A model generated the notes under the pieces. The model worked only from the letters and a program-made list of their open reading frames with translations, was not told the DNA's origin and made no database searches. Both the position numbers and the translations under genes were made by a program. Positions 23,174 to 31,641 of a stretch of 64,000 nucleotides of DNA are shown here, piece after piece (position 1 is the first letter of the stretch; each line of letters starts with the position of its first letter). Source of the DNA: JAFNGF01 sp964567045 (lineage in GTDB: Bacteria > Planctomycetota > Phycisphaerae > Sedimentisphaerales > Anaerobacaceae); the NCBI GenBank assembly GCA_964567045.1, contig CAZMLE010000010.1, positions 1-64,000 of the forward strand, read 5' to 3'.

Positions 23174-24703
23174 TCATGGGGCAGTAGCTCGTTCTGCAAA
23201 GTACGAGCTGCGGGCAAAAGGCAAAGATATGACCCAGGAAAACCCTAATTTAACTGCCTTTTGCTTCCAGAGGTCGAATTTTGCAGGCGTTATGTATTCG
23301 ACTGCTTCGAGCGAGTTTTTTGAGGGTTTAAGATATTGCCCTATGGTAACTCTGTCGCAATCTGCGCTGCGCAGGTTCCTTAAGACTTGCTCAACCTCAG
23401 CGTCCGTTTCGCCCAGGCCGAGCATAATCGACGATTTGGTAACGACGTCGCCGTAATATTCCTTTGCCGTTTTGAGCAGGTTGAGCGACCGTTGATAATC
23501 TCCGCCGGCTCGGGCAGCCGGGTACAAAGACGGAACCGTCTCGACATTATGGGCGAATACAAAAGGCAAAGCATCCTGGAGAATCTTCAGTGCCTTTTCC
23601 TGGCAGTCGCGAAAGTCGGGCGTTAGTATCTCAAATTTCATATCCGGGCAATGCTTTCTTACCTCGTTGATAGAGGCGAGAAAATGTGCGGCGCCGCCAT
23701 CCGGCAAATCGTCCCGGTTCACACTGGTAATGACCAGATATTTCAAGTTTAGTTGCTTTGCCATTTGGGCTATACGTGATGGCTCGGTTGGGTCGGGCGG
23801 CGAGGGTTTGCCTGTTGCGACCGAACAGAATCTGCATCTTCGTGTGCAGACGTTGCCTAAGATCAAAACCGTTGCTGTGCCTTTTGACCAGCACTCGCCT
23901 CGATTAGGACAATTCGCATTATTGCATATTGTCTGTAGGCCCAGCGAGCTCAGCACTTTTTCGGTACGCCGAAAGGCGTCACTGGCAGGTAAGGGCCTGC
24001 GCAACCAAGGAGCCCTGCTGCGCAGGGAATTTCGAATTTCTACGGAAAAGTGCCTGATAAGCAGTTCAGATAGTCTTTCCTTGAGCTGGGTCATCGAATG
24101 TTGTTTGCCGGTCTCTTTTAGAACCGATGTCATTTCTACGCCGTCCAGGCCGCATGGTATAACAAAACCGAAGATGCCCAGGTCGTTTTGAATGTTTATC
24201 GCCATACCATGATACGTGACACCTTTGGATACCCGCAGGCCGATAGAAGCAATCTTTTGCTGGCCGACCCACAAGCCGGGAAAGCCCTTTCTTCTCTGGC
24301 TCCGCACACCCAGTTCTCGCAGCAGCTCTATGCCTATGGCCTCAAGTCCCCGGATGTAGTCGCTTATGCCTAGGCCGAGTTCATGCAAGTGCAGAATGGG
24401 ATAGAACACTAATTGGCCCGGATTGTGGGCTGTTCCACCACCGCCTCTGCGTATATCGACAACATCGATCTGTCGTGCCGCCAATTCTTCGCGGCTGACC
24501 AGCAGTTTATTGGCGCTTTGCCGGGCGCCGAGCGTAATGACCGCGGGATGCTCGACAATCAGAACAGTATTTGGTATTTCGCCCTGGCGTCTTTTTTCAT
24601 GCAACTCCTGCTGCTGCTGCAGAACCTCACGATAATCGGCAAGGCAGCAATCGACAATCCGCAGACTTCGTATTTCGTATTTCGTATTTCGTACTGTGTT
24701 CAC
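23174..24703 (-). CDS. lipB-lipA: LipB-LipA fusion: octanoyltransferase plus lipoyl synthase
   Basis: A 509-residue fusion of the two enzymes that build lipoate on its carrier proteins. Residues of about 13-220 are LipB: RRGGGGTAHNPGQ (85-97), the catalytic Lys in QKIASIGLRV (Lys150) and the catalytic Cys in IPCGLDG (Cys184). From about 231 the LipA part begins (APWLRRPLP). It carries the auxiliary cluster CNNANCPNRGEC (Cys260, 265, 271), the radical SAM motif CTRRCRFC (Cys286, 290, 293) and the closing RSSYFAE. All key residues are present, so both halves should be active. The junction is short. The first 12 residues (MNTVRNTKYEIR) are encoded by an intergenic-style ACGAAAT repeat, so the true start may differ. 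Confidence 0.9.
   Translation of the reverse strand: MNTVRNTKYEIRSLRIVDCCLADYREVLQQQQELHEKRRQGEIPNTVLIVEHPAVITLGARQSANKLLVSREELAARQIDVVDIRRGGGGTAHNPGQLVFYPILHLHELGLGISDYIRGLEAIGIELLRELGVRSQRRKGFPGLWVGQQKIASIGLRVSKGVTYHGMAINIQNDLGIFGFVIPCGLDGVEMTSVLKETGKQHSMTQLKERLSELLIRHFSVEIRNSLRSRAPWLRRPLPASDAFRRTEKVLSSLGLQTICNNANCPNRGECWSKGTATVLILGNVCTRRCRFCSVATGKPSPPDPTEPSRIAQMAKQLNLKYLVITSVNRDDLPDGGAAHFLASINEVRKHCPDMKFEILTPDFRDCQEKALKILQDALPFVFAHNVETVPSLYPAARAGGDYQRSLNLLKTAKEYYGDVVTKSSIMLGLGETDAEVEQVLRNLRSADCDRVTIGQYLKPSKNSLEAVEYITPAKFDLWKQKAVKLGFSWVISLPFARSSYFAERATAP
24668..24698. repeat. TTCGTAT heptamer-type repeat
   Basis: Three to four tandem copies of TTCGTATTTCGTATTTCG-like words, overlapping the start of the lipB-lipA gene. 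One of several such low-complexity blocks in this window. Confidence 0.5.
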
Positions 24704-25025
24704 GAAGTCATTTTAATACAGGAGTATACATTCTGCACGTATTTGTTCAGACGACCAGTTGCAGCATGAGGATATGGGCGAACTGACCGTAATCAACAAA
24801 GCAACCGACGAAGATGCTGAATTGCCGCCTATCAAAGGCAGCAAGGCTTGAGTGCAAATAGCTGGAATGTGGGTTTGGTCTGAGAGCCAAAGAGTAAGGG
24901 CTGCAATATTTCGATCTTGCAGCCCTTCAAGTTACACATAACTGCCGTCTCTGAACCACAATCTACGATATACGACATACGACCTACGATATACAACCTA
25001 CGAGATACGAACCACGCGCGACGAA
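24704..25025. other. Intergenic region with tandem heptamer block
   Basis: No gene seen. Bases 24954-25022 are a degenerate tandem array of 7- to 9-base words (TACGATA, TACGACA, TACGACC, TACGAGA). Units are too short and irregular for a CRISPR. The block abuts the end of the PEP-CTERM gene at 25026. Confidence 0.5.
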
Positions 25026-26216
25026 CTAAAGCGTCCTGCGTCTGCGCAGCCAGCCGACAAGGCTCGCACCGATACCGGCTATCACGAGGCCGGAGGGTGT
25101 CGGGATGAGAGTTGTTGATCCTATACCATTTGTTCCAGCCGAAGACCCGCTTTCACTAAAATTATTTGTGAGATTAGCAAAGTCCATATCTGGAGGATAT
25201 GTAATCTTGAAAAAGTCTCTTAAAGGCACTTCGGTCAAGGATGTGTTTATTTCATTGATGTAAGTAGAACCGAGGGAAGGAAGATTATCATAAAAAAGTG
25301 AATCTGGGGCTACGCCCGACAAACCTAAATCCGTAATCATCCCTATAAAATTGTTATCGGAAAAAGTTAAATAATGTATTTTCCCTCGGAGGAAAATGTC
25401 CGAGCCTTTAAGAATTTCAAAAGATTTATCATCCATTGTGGCGAAGATATAATCGCCTTCCTCATCCAATCTATCAAAAGTAAAATCTGGCCATTTGACA
25501 AGACCACCTACTATTGGATCATCGGTCGTAGAACCAACTCCTGGAAGTTTTACAGAGGTAATGAAGTCATCCGAGAAAGAGAGTTTCTTAGTAAACACAT
25601 CAAAATAAACAGACCTACCCTTTGAGTTCCCCTTTTCTTTCTTATCTTTTCCTTTTTCGCGATTTTCTTTAGCCTTCTTTTCGAGCTCTTCGACTATTTC
25701 TTTCGATATATTATGGGCTTCCTTGTCGGCGGCAACATCGTCGTATCCTTGTCTTTTTAACTCTTCTTCTATCATCTCTTTCACCCGTTTGTACAGTCTT
25801 CCCTTACCCTGCCCAGTAAGAGGGTCGTGAAGTTTATTTACAATATCTACTATCCCTTTATGAATGTTCTCGTTTATGCCAGTTAATGCATTAAGGATAT
25901 TTATATCCACGATGTCGGTCATAGCACCTAAGGCAGCTGTAGTTTTTCCTCTTGTTTCTATATCACTCAAATATTTTCCATATCCTTTTTCCCATTGATC
26001 AGCGAACATTTTTCGCTCATCTTCTGGCATCTTTTTTACTTTGGCAGCCGTGTCGCGCCATTCTTTTGTATCAGGGGACTTTGTTACAAGTGTCTTTACC
26101 ATTTCGTCTGTTTCGTCAGCACGAGCCAATGGCAAGCCAGGGTTGAAAATACAGACTAAATTTGAAAATAGAAAAAAGGCAGACAGAGTTATGTTTTTTT
26201 TAATTGTATTCACCAT
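25026..26216 (-). CDS. PEP-CTERM sorting-domain protein
   Basis: A 396-residue exported protein. An N-terminal signal peptide ends near LPLARA. Residues of about 35-205 are highly charged and helical, with a Lys/Glu-rich stretch (EELEKKAKENREKGKDKKEKG) that may be coiled coil or disordered. The C-terminus is a PEP-CTERM signal: TPSG in place of PEP, a hydrophobic helix (LVIAGIGASLVGW) and RRRR near the end. Such proteins are processed by exosortase and linked to the envelope or exopolysaccharide; no exosortase gene is in the window. AAAGGA precedes the ATG. It is AT-richer than its neighbours. The message probably starts near 26621, which gives a leader of about 400 bases with two repeats. 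Confidence 0.75.
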   Translation of the reverse strand: MVNTIKKNITLSAFFLFSNLVCIFNPGLPLARADETDEMVKTLVTKSPDTKEWRDTAAKVKKMPEDERKMFADQWEKGYGKYLSDIETRGKTTAALGAMTDIVDINILNALTGINENIHKGIVDIVNKLHDPLTGQGKGRLYKRVKEMIEEELKRQGYDDVAADKEAHNISKEIVEELEKKAKENREKGKDKKEKGNSKGRSVYFDVFTKKLSFSDDFITSVKLPGVGSTTDDPIVGGLVKWPDFTFDRLDEEGDYIFATMDDKSFEILKGSDIFLRGKIHYLTFSDNNFIGMITDLGLSGVAPDSLFYDNLPSLGSTYINEINTSLTEVPLRDFFKITYPPDMDFANLTNNFSESGSSAGTNGIGSTTLIPTPSGLVIAGIGASLVGWLRRRRTL

Positions 26217-26287
26217 AGAAAGTCCTTTCTTCGTTACAAACTGGCATTTAAATTTTGCCTGACATTTCGCCGTTCCTGAATACTTTC

Positions 26288-26370
26288 TGCGCTTTGGATT
26301 CTATGATGCGCTGTGAGGACAGAAAACTCGCTGCAACTCGCTGGGGCTTATCACCGCTCCTCAGCACTAC
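26288..26370 (-). repeat. Leader repeat copy A
   Basis: About 83 bases, imperfectly repeated at 26511-26594 in the same orientation. Shared landmarks are GGATTYTATGATGCGCTGTG, then GGGGCT, then TCACCGCTCCTC. Lies in the predicted leader of the PEP-CTERM gene. Confidence 0.6.
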
Positions 26371-26510
26371 CCGTTTCCTTTGACACCGGCACGAAACCCA
26401 ACAAATCAAGTCACCTTGATGTACTTGTGCATACCGTTCATCCCTCCTTTCCGTGCACAATTATGCCCCCGGCAATCCTGCACCGACATTTAACTTTTCG
26501 TGCATACAAT

Positions 26511-26594
26511 TGCCGCTTCGGATTTTATGATGCGCTGTGGGGAGTGAAAGTCTGTTGAAAGTCGTTGGGGCTCGTCACCGCTCCTCGCTGCTAC
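26511..26594 (-). repeat. Leader repeat copy B
   Basis: Second copy of the 83-base leader repeat, 140 bases from copy A. The whole gap 26217-26747 has no convincing gene; it holds the two copies and the promoter at 26628-26656. Confidence 0.6.
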
Positions 26595-26627
26595 ACTGCC
26601 CACTAAATTTAACGACTATTTGCTTTT

Positions 26628-26656
26628 TGTATATACAAATAAATGGTGATTGTCAA
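26628..26656 (-). promoter_or_regulatory. Consensus promoter for the PEP-CTERM gene
   Basis: On the minus strand TTGACA (26656-26651) and TATACA (26633-26628) are 17 bases apart, a near-ideal housekeeping promoter. Transcription would run through both leader repeats into the gene starting at 26216. Confidence 0.6.
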
Positions 26657-26747
26657 GAGAAAAATTGAGAAATTATAGGACTTTTGCAAAAATCCTCAGT
26701 TGAGAGCGTATGTGTTGATAAACTTCCTGAAAACAATGCCGGGGTTA

Positions 26748-28430
26748 TTACTTCTTTGGCGAGAAAAGCTGGAATTCCCAAATAGTTGGACCTTCGGTTG
26801 CCTCGAGGATATTCAGGCGAACAATCCGAGCGGTTACAGGCTGAAACTGCTGGACGTAGTCATCGCCAATCGTGGTGCCGCGAGCAAATGTTTGCCATTG
26901 GTTGCCGTCTTTAGTTTGCAGTTCAAATTTCCGAACGCGGTCGTAAGCCTCGCTAATTTTCGCCCGGCTAAATGTCATTGCTTTTCCGAGGTCAACTTCC
27001 AGCCAGGCTTGCTTTGTGCCGTAGTCGGTAGCCCAGCGTGTGGCCGGGTCGTCGTCCACGGCCTTGTCGGCACCATGCCCAGGGTCGTTCTGGTACACGT
27101 TTGATGCCCGGGCTTTCCTGCCGCAAGTTAAAGAGGCCGAGGGGAGGTTTATCGGGACAATGTCAGCAGCCGGGCCGTCCAGTTGCAGTTTGATGATGGT
27201 ATCAAGCTCCTGGCGGTTGGCCTCCCGCAGCGAAATCTCAATACCGTCTTTAGTTTGTGTAACGTAACTCTCGCCGCCGGTCAGTACAGAGCTGGAAAGG
27301 ATATTTCTGGAGATCGGCGGCAGCGTAATAGTGTCGCCGGGCCATTCTAAGATGTGTATGTAAATGATGTCGTGCTTACAGGTGCTGGCAAGCCAGGATG
27401 TTGGTTTGAAAGGTCCGCCGCGAGTGACGTAGATAGTCTCGCCATATTTTTTGAGCCAATCACCCATTTCCTTCAGCCGGGCGACCTGCCGCGGCTCGAT
27501 CTGCCCGTCCGGCATAGGACCAACGTTAAATAAGAAATTCCCGTCGCCTCCTGTTACCCGCACGAGCGTATGGATGCACTCTTTGAGTGACTTCATCTGG
27601 TCGTCGGGTTTCCAGGCCCACTGCTGGCACAGAGTCATGCAGGTTTCCCAGGGTCGGTCGCTCTGAAATTTGCCGATTGTTTGCTCGGGTGTGTCATGGT
27701 CGGCTGGCAAGCCTGCACGGTTGTTAATGATAACATGAGGCTGAAGCTGGCGGATAATCTTGAACAGGTTTTCCGAGTCCCAGTCTTTTGCCGAGCCGCC
27801 CAGGCCATCAAACCAGATTATATCGACCTTGCCGTAGTTGCTGCAAAGCTCACGCAGTTGCCCGTGCAGGTACTCGATATAGCGCGCATGATTTTCAGTG
27901 CGATAGTCAGGATGATGCCAATCGACCGGCGAATAATAGAAGCCGAGTTTCAGTCCGGTTTTGTGACAGGCGTCAGCCAGTTCTTTCACGACGTCTCGCT
28001 TAAATGGCGAGTTGGCAATTTTGTAGTCGGTCAGTTTGCTGTCGAACATGGAGAAGCCATCGTGGTGTTTGGAGGTAAATACCAGGTATTTCATGCCGGC
28101 TTCTTTAGCGATTTGCGCCCACTGGTCGGCGTCGAATTTGACCGGATTGAACTGTTTGTAGAGATTGTCATAGATTTCGACCGGGATGGAACCTGTGCCG
28201 CTCTGGCCTCGCCGTTCGCCGCCGCGAGACCAGCCAATTTCTGTACCCTCAAGGCTGACCGGCCCCCAGTGAATAAACAAGCCAAACCTCATCTCTCGCC
28301 AGCGCTGCACGTCCTGCTGATTGGCTCTGAGATAGTCGCTGGAGCCTTTGGCAGAAGGCGCCGCAAGAAACCACCCTATCAATCCCAGACAAGCTATCGA
28401 TGGCCACTTAACCCAAGCGTTTTCCAACAT
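26748..28430 (-). CDS. GH29 alpha-L-fucosidase with F5/8C domain
   Basis: A 560-residue exported glycoside hydrolase. A signal sequence (ACLGLIGWFLAAPSAKG) is followed by the GH29 catalytic domain in about residues 40-410: FGLFIHWGP, the KHHDGFSMFDS His pair and the nucleophile Asp in VDIIWFDGL. The C-terminal 130 residues form a discoidin/F5/8-type carbohydrate-binding domain (ASNVYQNDPGHGADKAVDDDPATRWATDY, written here as its conserved start and WAT motif). It would remove fucose from external glycans such as algal fucoidans or host mucins. The start at 28430 has AAGGATGAGGA upstream; a longer reading from 28511 adds a hydrophobic stretch of no family. No transporter or other CAZyme is adjacent. 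Confidence 0.9.
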   Translation of the reverse strand: MLENAWVKWPSIACLGLIGWFLAAPSAKGSSDYLRANQQDVQRWREMRFGLFIHWGPVSLEGTEIGWSRGGERRGQSGTGSIPVEIYDNLYKQFNPVKFDADQWAQIAKEAGMKYLVFTSKHHDGFSMFDSKLTDYKIANSPFKRDVVKELADACHKTGLKLGFYYSPVDWHHPDYRTENHARYIEYLHGQLRELCSNYGKVDIIWFDGLGGSAKDWDSENLFKIIRQLQPHVIINNRAGLPADHDTPEQTIGKFQSDRPWETCMTLCQQWAWKPDDQMKSLKECIHTLVRVTGGDGNFLFNVGPMPDGQIEPRQVARLKEMGDWLKKYGETIYVTRGGPFKPTSWLASTCKHDIIYIHILEWPGDTITLPPISRNILSSSVLTGGESYVTQTKDGIEISLREANRQELDTIIKLQLDGPAADIVPINLPSASLTCGRKARASNVYQNDPGHGADKAVDDDPATRWATDYGTKQAWLEVDLGKAMTFSRAKISEAYDRVRKFELQTKDGNQWQTFARGTTIGDDYVQQFQPVTARIVRLNILEATEGPTIWEFQLFSPKK

Positions 28431-28654
28431 GTTCCTCATCCTTTCTATTTTTGGAGTAAACATTGAAATAGGGCAATAATATAGCACGAAGGTGCAAAAA
28501 GCGAAACACAAGGTTTATTTTTTAGCACGGACAGTCCTGGCTTTTTGACCTTGATGCCTGCTCAGTTTTTACAAAGTTTTTATGAACGCTGGCAGCTACA
28601 ATCTGCTACACTACAGCATGGGCAGCGAGGAACTCAGCAGAAGGGCGACTGGCG

Positions 28655-29863
28655 ATGAAATCTGTCATTAGGTACTTGGGGCAAATTGCAGGACTCGTGC
28701 TCGTGGTAATTGTTGTTATCAGCGCGTTTGTCCGAGGGCGATTCAGCTGTCCGATGATTAGTAAGGATAAACGCCCTGCATTGGTTTTTGTTGAAGGTCC
28801 TGCTGATAGAAGCCATTTGTATGTTGCGCACGTGGGTAGGCGAGGTCTGCGTAGGGAGAAGATTATATCGTCAAAATCCATTGAAGTGGCTCAACTTGAC
28901 AACGCGGTCTTCTTAGTCACCCGGCAAGATACTCCGCAGAAGGGTAAGACCTATGTAGCGGACTTAGAAGGTGGGGCGGTGAAGCTTCTCGCTGAGCATA
29001 CGCGTATTAATTGTCTTCGCACGGACCCACGAAGCAAAAAAGCAATGCTGAGAGATGTCGGTCCCGGCGCACAAGAGTTTCGCCTGATTGAATTGGACCT
29101 TTGCAACTTCGAGATGAGACTACGGGCCAATTTCAAGAGGGAGGTTCTGGGCAGGTGGATTGGTACCCTCAAGGTATCCCCTGATTTCGAGCGCATAGCT
29201 TATGCCTGTGTGAAATCCGGAGGTTTCCCGGATCTCTATGGTGGTTGTAGCTTACGCGTTATGGATTTACAGACCATGGAGATTGAAGAACTTGTAGATA
29301 ACATTCATGTTAAGGTATCCGGGCTTTCCTCAAGTGGCTGGAGAGTGCTGGCTTTTGATTGGGTAAATAATGATGAGATTGTTTACAAGGATATGCCAGG
29401 GAACCTGCAGAGCAGTCCTGGTAAAGGACTGTGCATATTTAAGGTCGTGAACATCAAGGCTAAAAAGACCTCGGAAGTTATGCGGACCGAGCTTCCATTG
29501 ACTATGAATGGAGGCAGTCTAGATATGGAGCCTTTTGATGGTCAGATGATTTGCGACGGTAAGTTTATTCTGGATTTAGAAAGCAAGACCTTGTTTCCAA
29601 AGACTCTACCGTTTTCGGTTTTGCCCGATTTCTATATGAGTCCAACGAAAATCCTACACGGAAAAGACGTGTTATATAGCGGCAAAGCAGCGTGTGTTAG
29701 TAGCTGTATTTCAACTTCGGGGAATAACTTTGCTTATTTGTTGAGCTGGCCAAAAGTGCCGCCGGGAAGTTTTCTGTATGCCAAATTTGATCGGACGGAC
29801 GAGCCAGTTAAGGCTGGTGAGGGTTCTTATTGGCCAACCAGGCCTATAGCATGGATTGAATAA
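28655..29863 (+). CDS. Membrane-anchored TolB-like beta-propeller protein
   Basis: A 402-residue protein of unknown function. One N-terminal membrane helix (AGLVLVVIVVISAFV) anchors it with the rest outside. The body has repeated beta-rich units with the cadence of a WD40/TolB-type propeller (KTYVADLEGGAVKLLAEHT, FRLIELDLCNFEMRL, VSPDFERIAYACVKSGG, LRVMDLQTMEIEELVD). I see no catalytic motif. AAGGGCG lies upstream of the ATG. It is a single gene between the divergent GH29 gene and the convergent birA. Confidence 0.55.
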   Translation: MKSVIRYLGQIAGLVLVVIVVISAFVRGRFSCPMISKDKRPALVFVEGPADRSHLYVAHVGRRGLRREKIISSKSIEVAQLDNAVFLVTRQDTPQKGKTYVADLEGGAVKLLAEHTRINCLRTDPRSKKAMLRDVGPGAQEFRLIELDLCNFEMRLRANFKREVLGRWIGTLKVSPDFERIAYACVKSGGFPDLYGGCSLRVMDLQTMEIEELVDNIHVKVSGLSSSGWRVLAFDWVNNDEIVYKDMPGNLQSSPGKGLCIFKVVNIKAKKTSEVMRTELPLTMNGGSLDMEPFDGQMICDGKFILDLESKTLFPKTLPFSVLPDFYMSPTKILHGKDVLYSGKAACVSSCISTSGNNFAYLLSWPKVPPGSFLYAKFDRTDEPVKAGEGSYWPTRPIAWIE

Positions 29864-29909
29864 GATGGTAGCTGTTTGTGGAAATGGCAGCGGTCGTTGT
29901 TGCTTATTT

Positions 29910-30695
29910 CTACTTGGCTATCGTTGTGTGTGCGGCGGAGAACATTCTTACGCCGCCGGTGTCCAGTTGCAAGATCAGGCCTTTTTCGGGGTCAATTCCG
30001 ATACAGTTGCCGGCAAATTTTCTGCCATCATACGATAGCGTTATTCTGTGTCCTAATTGGACGCTAAGGTTACGCCACTGGTCTATTACTTTTTGGCTCG
30101 CGTCTATTGCCACTTCGAGCCAGTGGTCTACTGATGTAAGCAATCTTTTTGCCAGGGTGATGCGGTCGCATGCTGTTTGGCTTTCCATGTCTATGCTTGT
30201 CGCGATTGATTGCAATTCGGCTGGGAATGAGTCCTTGTTTTGATGGCAGTTTATGCCTATGCCGATGATGTATGTGTGGGGCGTGGCACCGGGCCTTGAT
30301 TTGAGCAGGATTCCGCCTACTTTCTTGCCGTTCAGCATTATGTCATTTGGCCATTTGATTTTTGCTTGTGCGCTGCCTGTGTCACCGATGGCCTCCGCAA
30401 CCGCCACAGCGCAGGCAAGGCACAGTAGCTCCGCGCCGATGCCGCTGTTGGCCAAAACGATTGAGCAAAGAATGCTTTCTGCGCGGTTGCTATGCCATTT
30501 TGCGCCGGCCCTGCCCCTGCCTGCGGATTGCTCTTCAGCAAAGACGACCAGGCCGTCATTTGCATCGTTCTTTGCGTATTCAGCAGCGATGTCGTTTGTG
30601 CTGGATGTAGAGCTGAAGACAAGGATTTTTCTGCCGATGCGTCTGGTTTTTAGATTTGCCTTTATCTTGTCTGGGTCCAGCAGGTCGCTTGGCAT
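29910..30695 (-). CDS. birA: Biotin-[acetyl-CoA-carboxylase] ligase
   Basis: Monofunctional biotin protein ligase of 261 residues. It has SSTNDIAAEYA, the biotinyl-AMP loop GRGRAGAKW, KWPNDIMLNGKKVGGIL and a C-terminal SH3-like domain (LSYDGRKFAGNCIGIDPEKGLILQL, shown here in outline). There is no N-terminal helix-turn-helix, so it should not act as a repressor. It begins six bases after the nadC stop on the same strand, so the two are co-transcribed. Confidence 0.9.
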   Translation of the reverse strand: MPSDLLDPDKIKANLKTRRIGRKILVFSSTSSTNDIAAEYAKNDANDGLVVFAEEQSAGRGRAGAKWHSNRAESILCSIVLANSGIGAELLCLACAVAVAEAIGDTGSAQAKIKWPNDIMLNGKKVGGILLKSRPGATPHTYIIGIGINCHQNKDSFPAELQSIATSIDMESQTACDRITLAKRLLTSVDHWLEVAIDASQKVIDQWRNLSVQLGHRITLSYDGRKFAGNCIGIDPEKGLILQLDTGGVRMFSAAHTTIAK

Positions 30696-30700
30696 AGTTG

Positions 30701-31576
30701 TCAGTACCTGTCCAGTCCGATGTCGACGGCTGCCGCTGAGTGAGTTATGGCCCCGACCGCGATTCGGTCAACGCCGGACTGGGCAATAGCTGAGACGTTG
30801 CTCAAGGTGATATTGCCCGAGGCCTCCAGCAGCGGTTTGTTGTTTTTGCCGCACATTCTGTTCCTCATCTCCACCGCGTGTTTCAGCTGCCATTGCCCCA
30901 TGTTGTCCAGCAGCACAATATCGATTCCGGGAATCTCCAAGACGTAGTTGAGCTGGTCGTCAACGTGGTCTACTTCTACGGCGATGAACTTGGCGGCTTT
31001 TAGTTTTCTTGCCTCAGCGACAATTTTCCGCAGTTTGGGCTGGAAGTTTCTGCCGAGCTCAGCCAGGTGGTTGTCCTTGACGAGGATGCCGTCGTATAGT
31101 CCGATACGATGGTTGTGTCCTCCACCGCACCGCACAGCGTATTTTTCTAGGATTCGCCAGCCTGGTAATGTTTTTCTGGTGTCGTAGATTTTTGCTTTTG
31201 TGCCCTGCACCGCCCAGACGTAATTGCGGGTGGTGGTAGCTATTCCACTAAGTCTCTGCAAAAAATTTAGCATGACTCGCTCGGCGCTGAGCATCGTGCG
31301 CAGAGGTCCCTGGATGGCTCCAATCTTGCGGCCAGTATGAGCCCGCTGCCGGTCGTTTACGAGAACCTTCAGCTTGAGTCTGGGGTCATAAAGTCTGAGA
31401 ATTTCTTTGACGACGTTCATTCCACATACGACTATCTCCTCTCGGGATACGATGTCTGCCTTTGCGATGGTGTCGTCGGGAAACAAAAGCTCGCTGGTCA
31501 CGTCGCCTTGGCCGAGGTCTTCTTCTATGGCCATCTGGATCAATGGTCGTACTTTTGCCATGTTGAGCTTTTTCAT
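30701..31576 (-). CDS. nadC: Nicotinate-nucleotide pyrophosphorylase (carboxylating)
   Basis: Quinolinate phosphoribosyltransferase, making nicotinate mononucleotide in NAD synthesis. Standard family features: EDLGQGDVTSELL near the start, the substrate region RLSGIATTTR, DTRKTLPGWRILEKYAVRCGGGHNHR (its core), KDNH, VEVDH, DIVLLDNMG and EASGNITL. Length is 291. It is the first gene of a two-gene unit with birA. nadA and nadB are not in the window. Confidence 0.95.
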   Translation of the reverse strand: MKKLNMAKVRPLIQMAIEEDLGQGDVTSELLFPDDTIAKADIVSREEIVVCGMNVVKEILRLYDPRLKLKVLVNDRQRAHTGRKIGAIQGPLRTMLSAERVMLNFLQRLSGIATTTRNYVWAVQGTKAKIYDTRKTLPGWRILEKYAVRCGGGHNHRIGLYDGILVKDNHLAELGRNFQPKLRKIVAEARKLKAAKFIAVEVDHVDDQLNYVLEIPGIDIVLLDNMGQWQLKHAVEMRNRMCGKNNKPLLEASGNITLSNVSAIAQSGVDRIAVGAITHSAAAVDIGLDRY

Positions 31577-31641
31577 ATTTACTTTTTCCCTTTATTGTAC
31601 CTGGCTGATGGAAAGCCCCGAAAGTGCAAGACAAATCTTTA

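Noticed and set aside
24954..25022. Possible CRISPR array
   Set aside because: Units are 7-9 bases and irregular, with no spacer-sized unique sequence and no cas genes in the window.
26248..26460. 70-residue reading in the PEP-CTERM leader
   Set aside because: Crosses one of the leader repeats, has biased Arg/Ser content and no homologous look.
26217..26620. Cyclic-di-GMP (GEMM) riboswitch in the PEP-CTERM leader
   Set aside because: The duplicated leader element invited this idea, but I could not find the GEMM core bases in either copy, so it is left as an unknown element.
27681..28466. 261-residue reading on the plus strand
   Set aside because: Antisense to the GH29 fucosidase and without any family feature.
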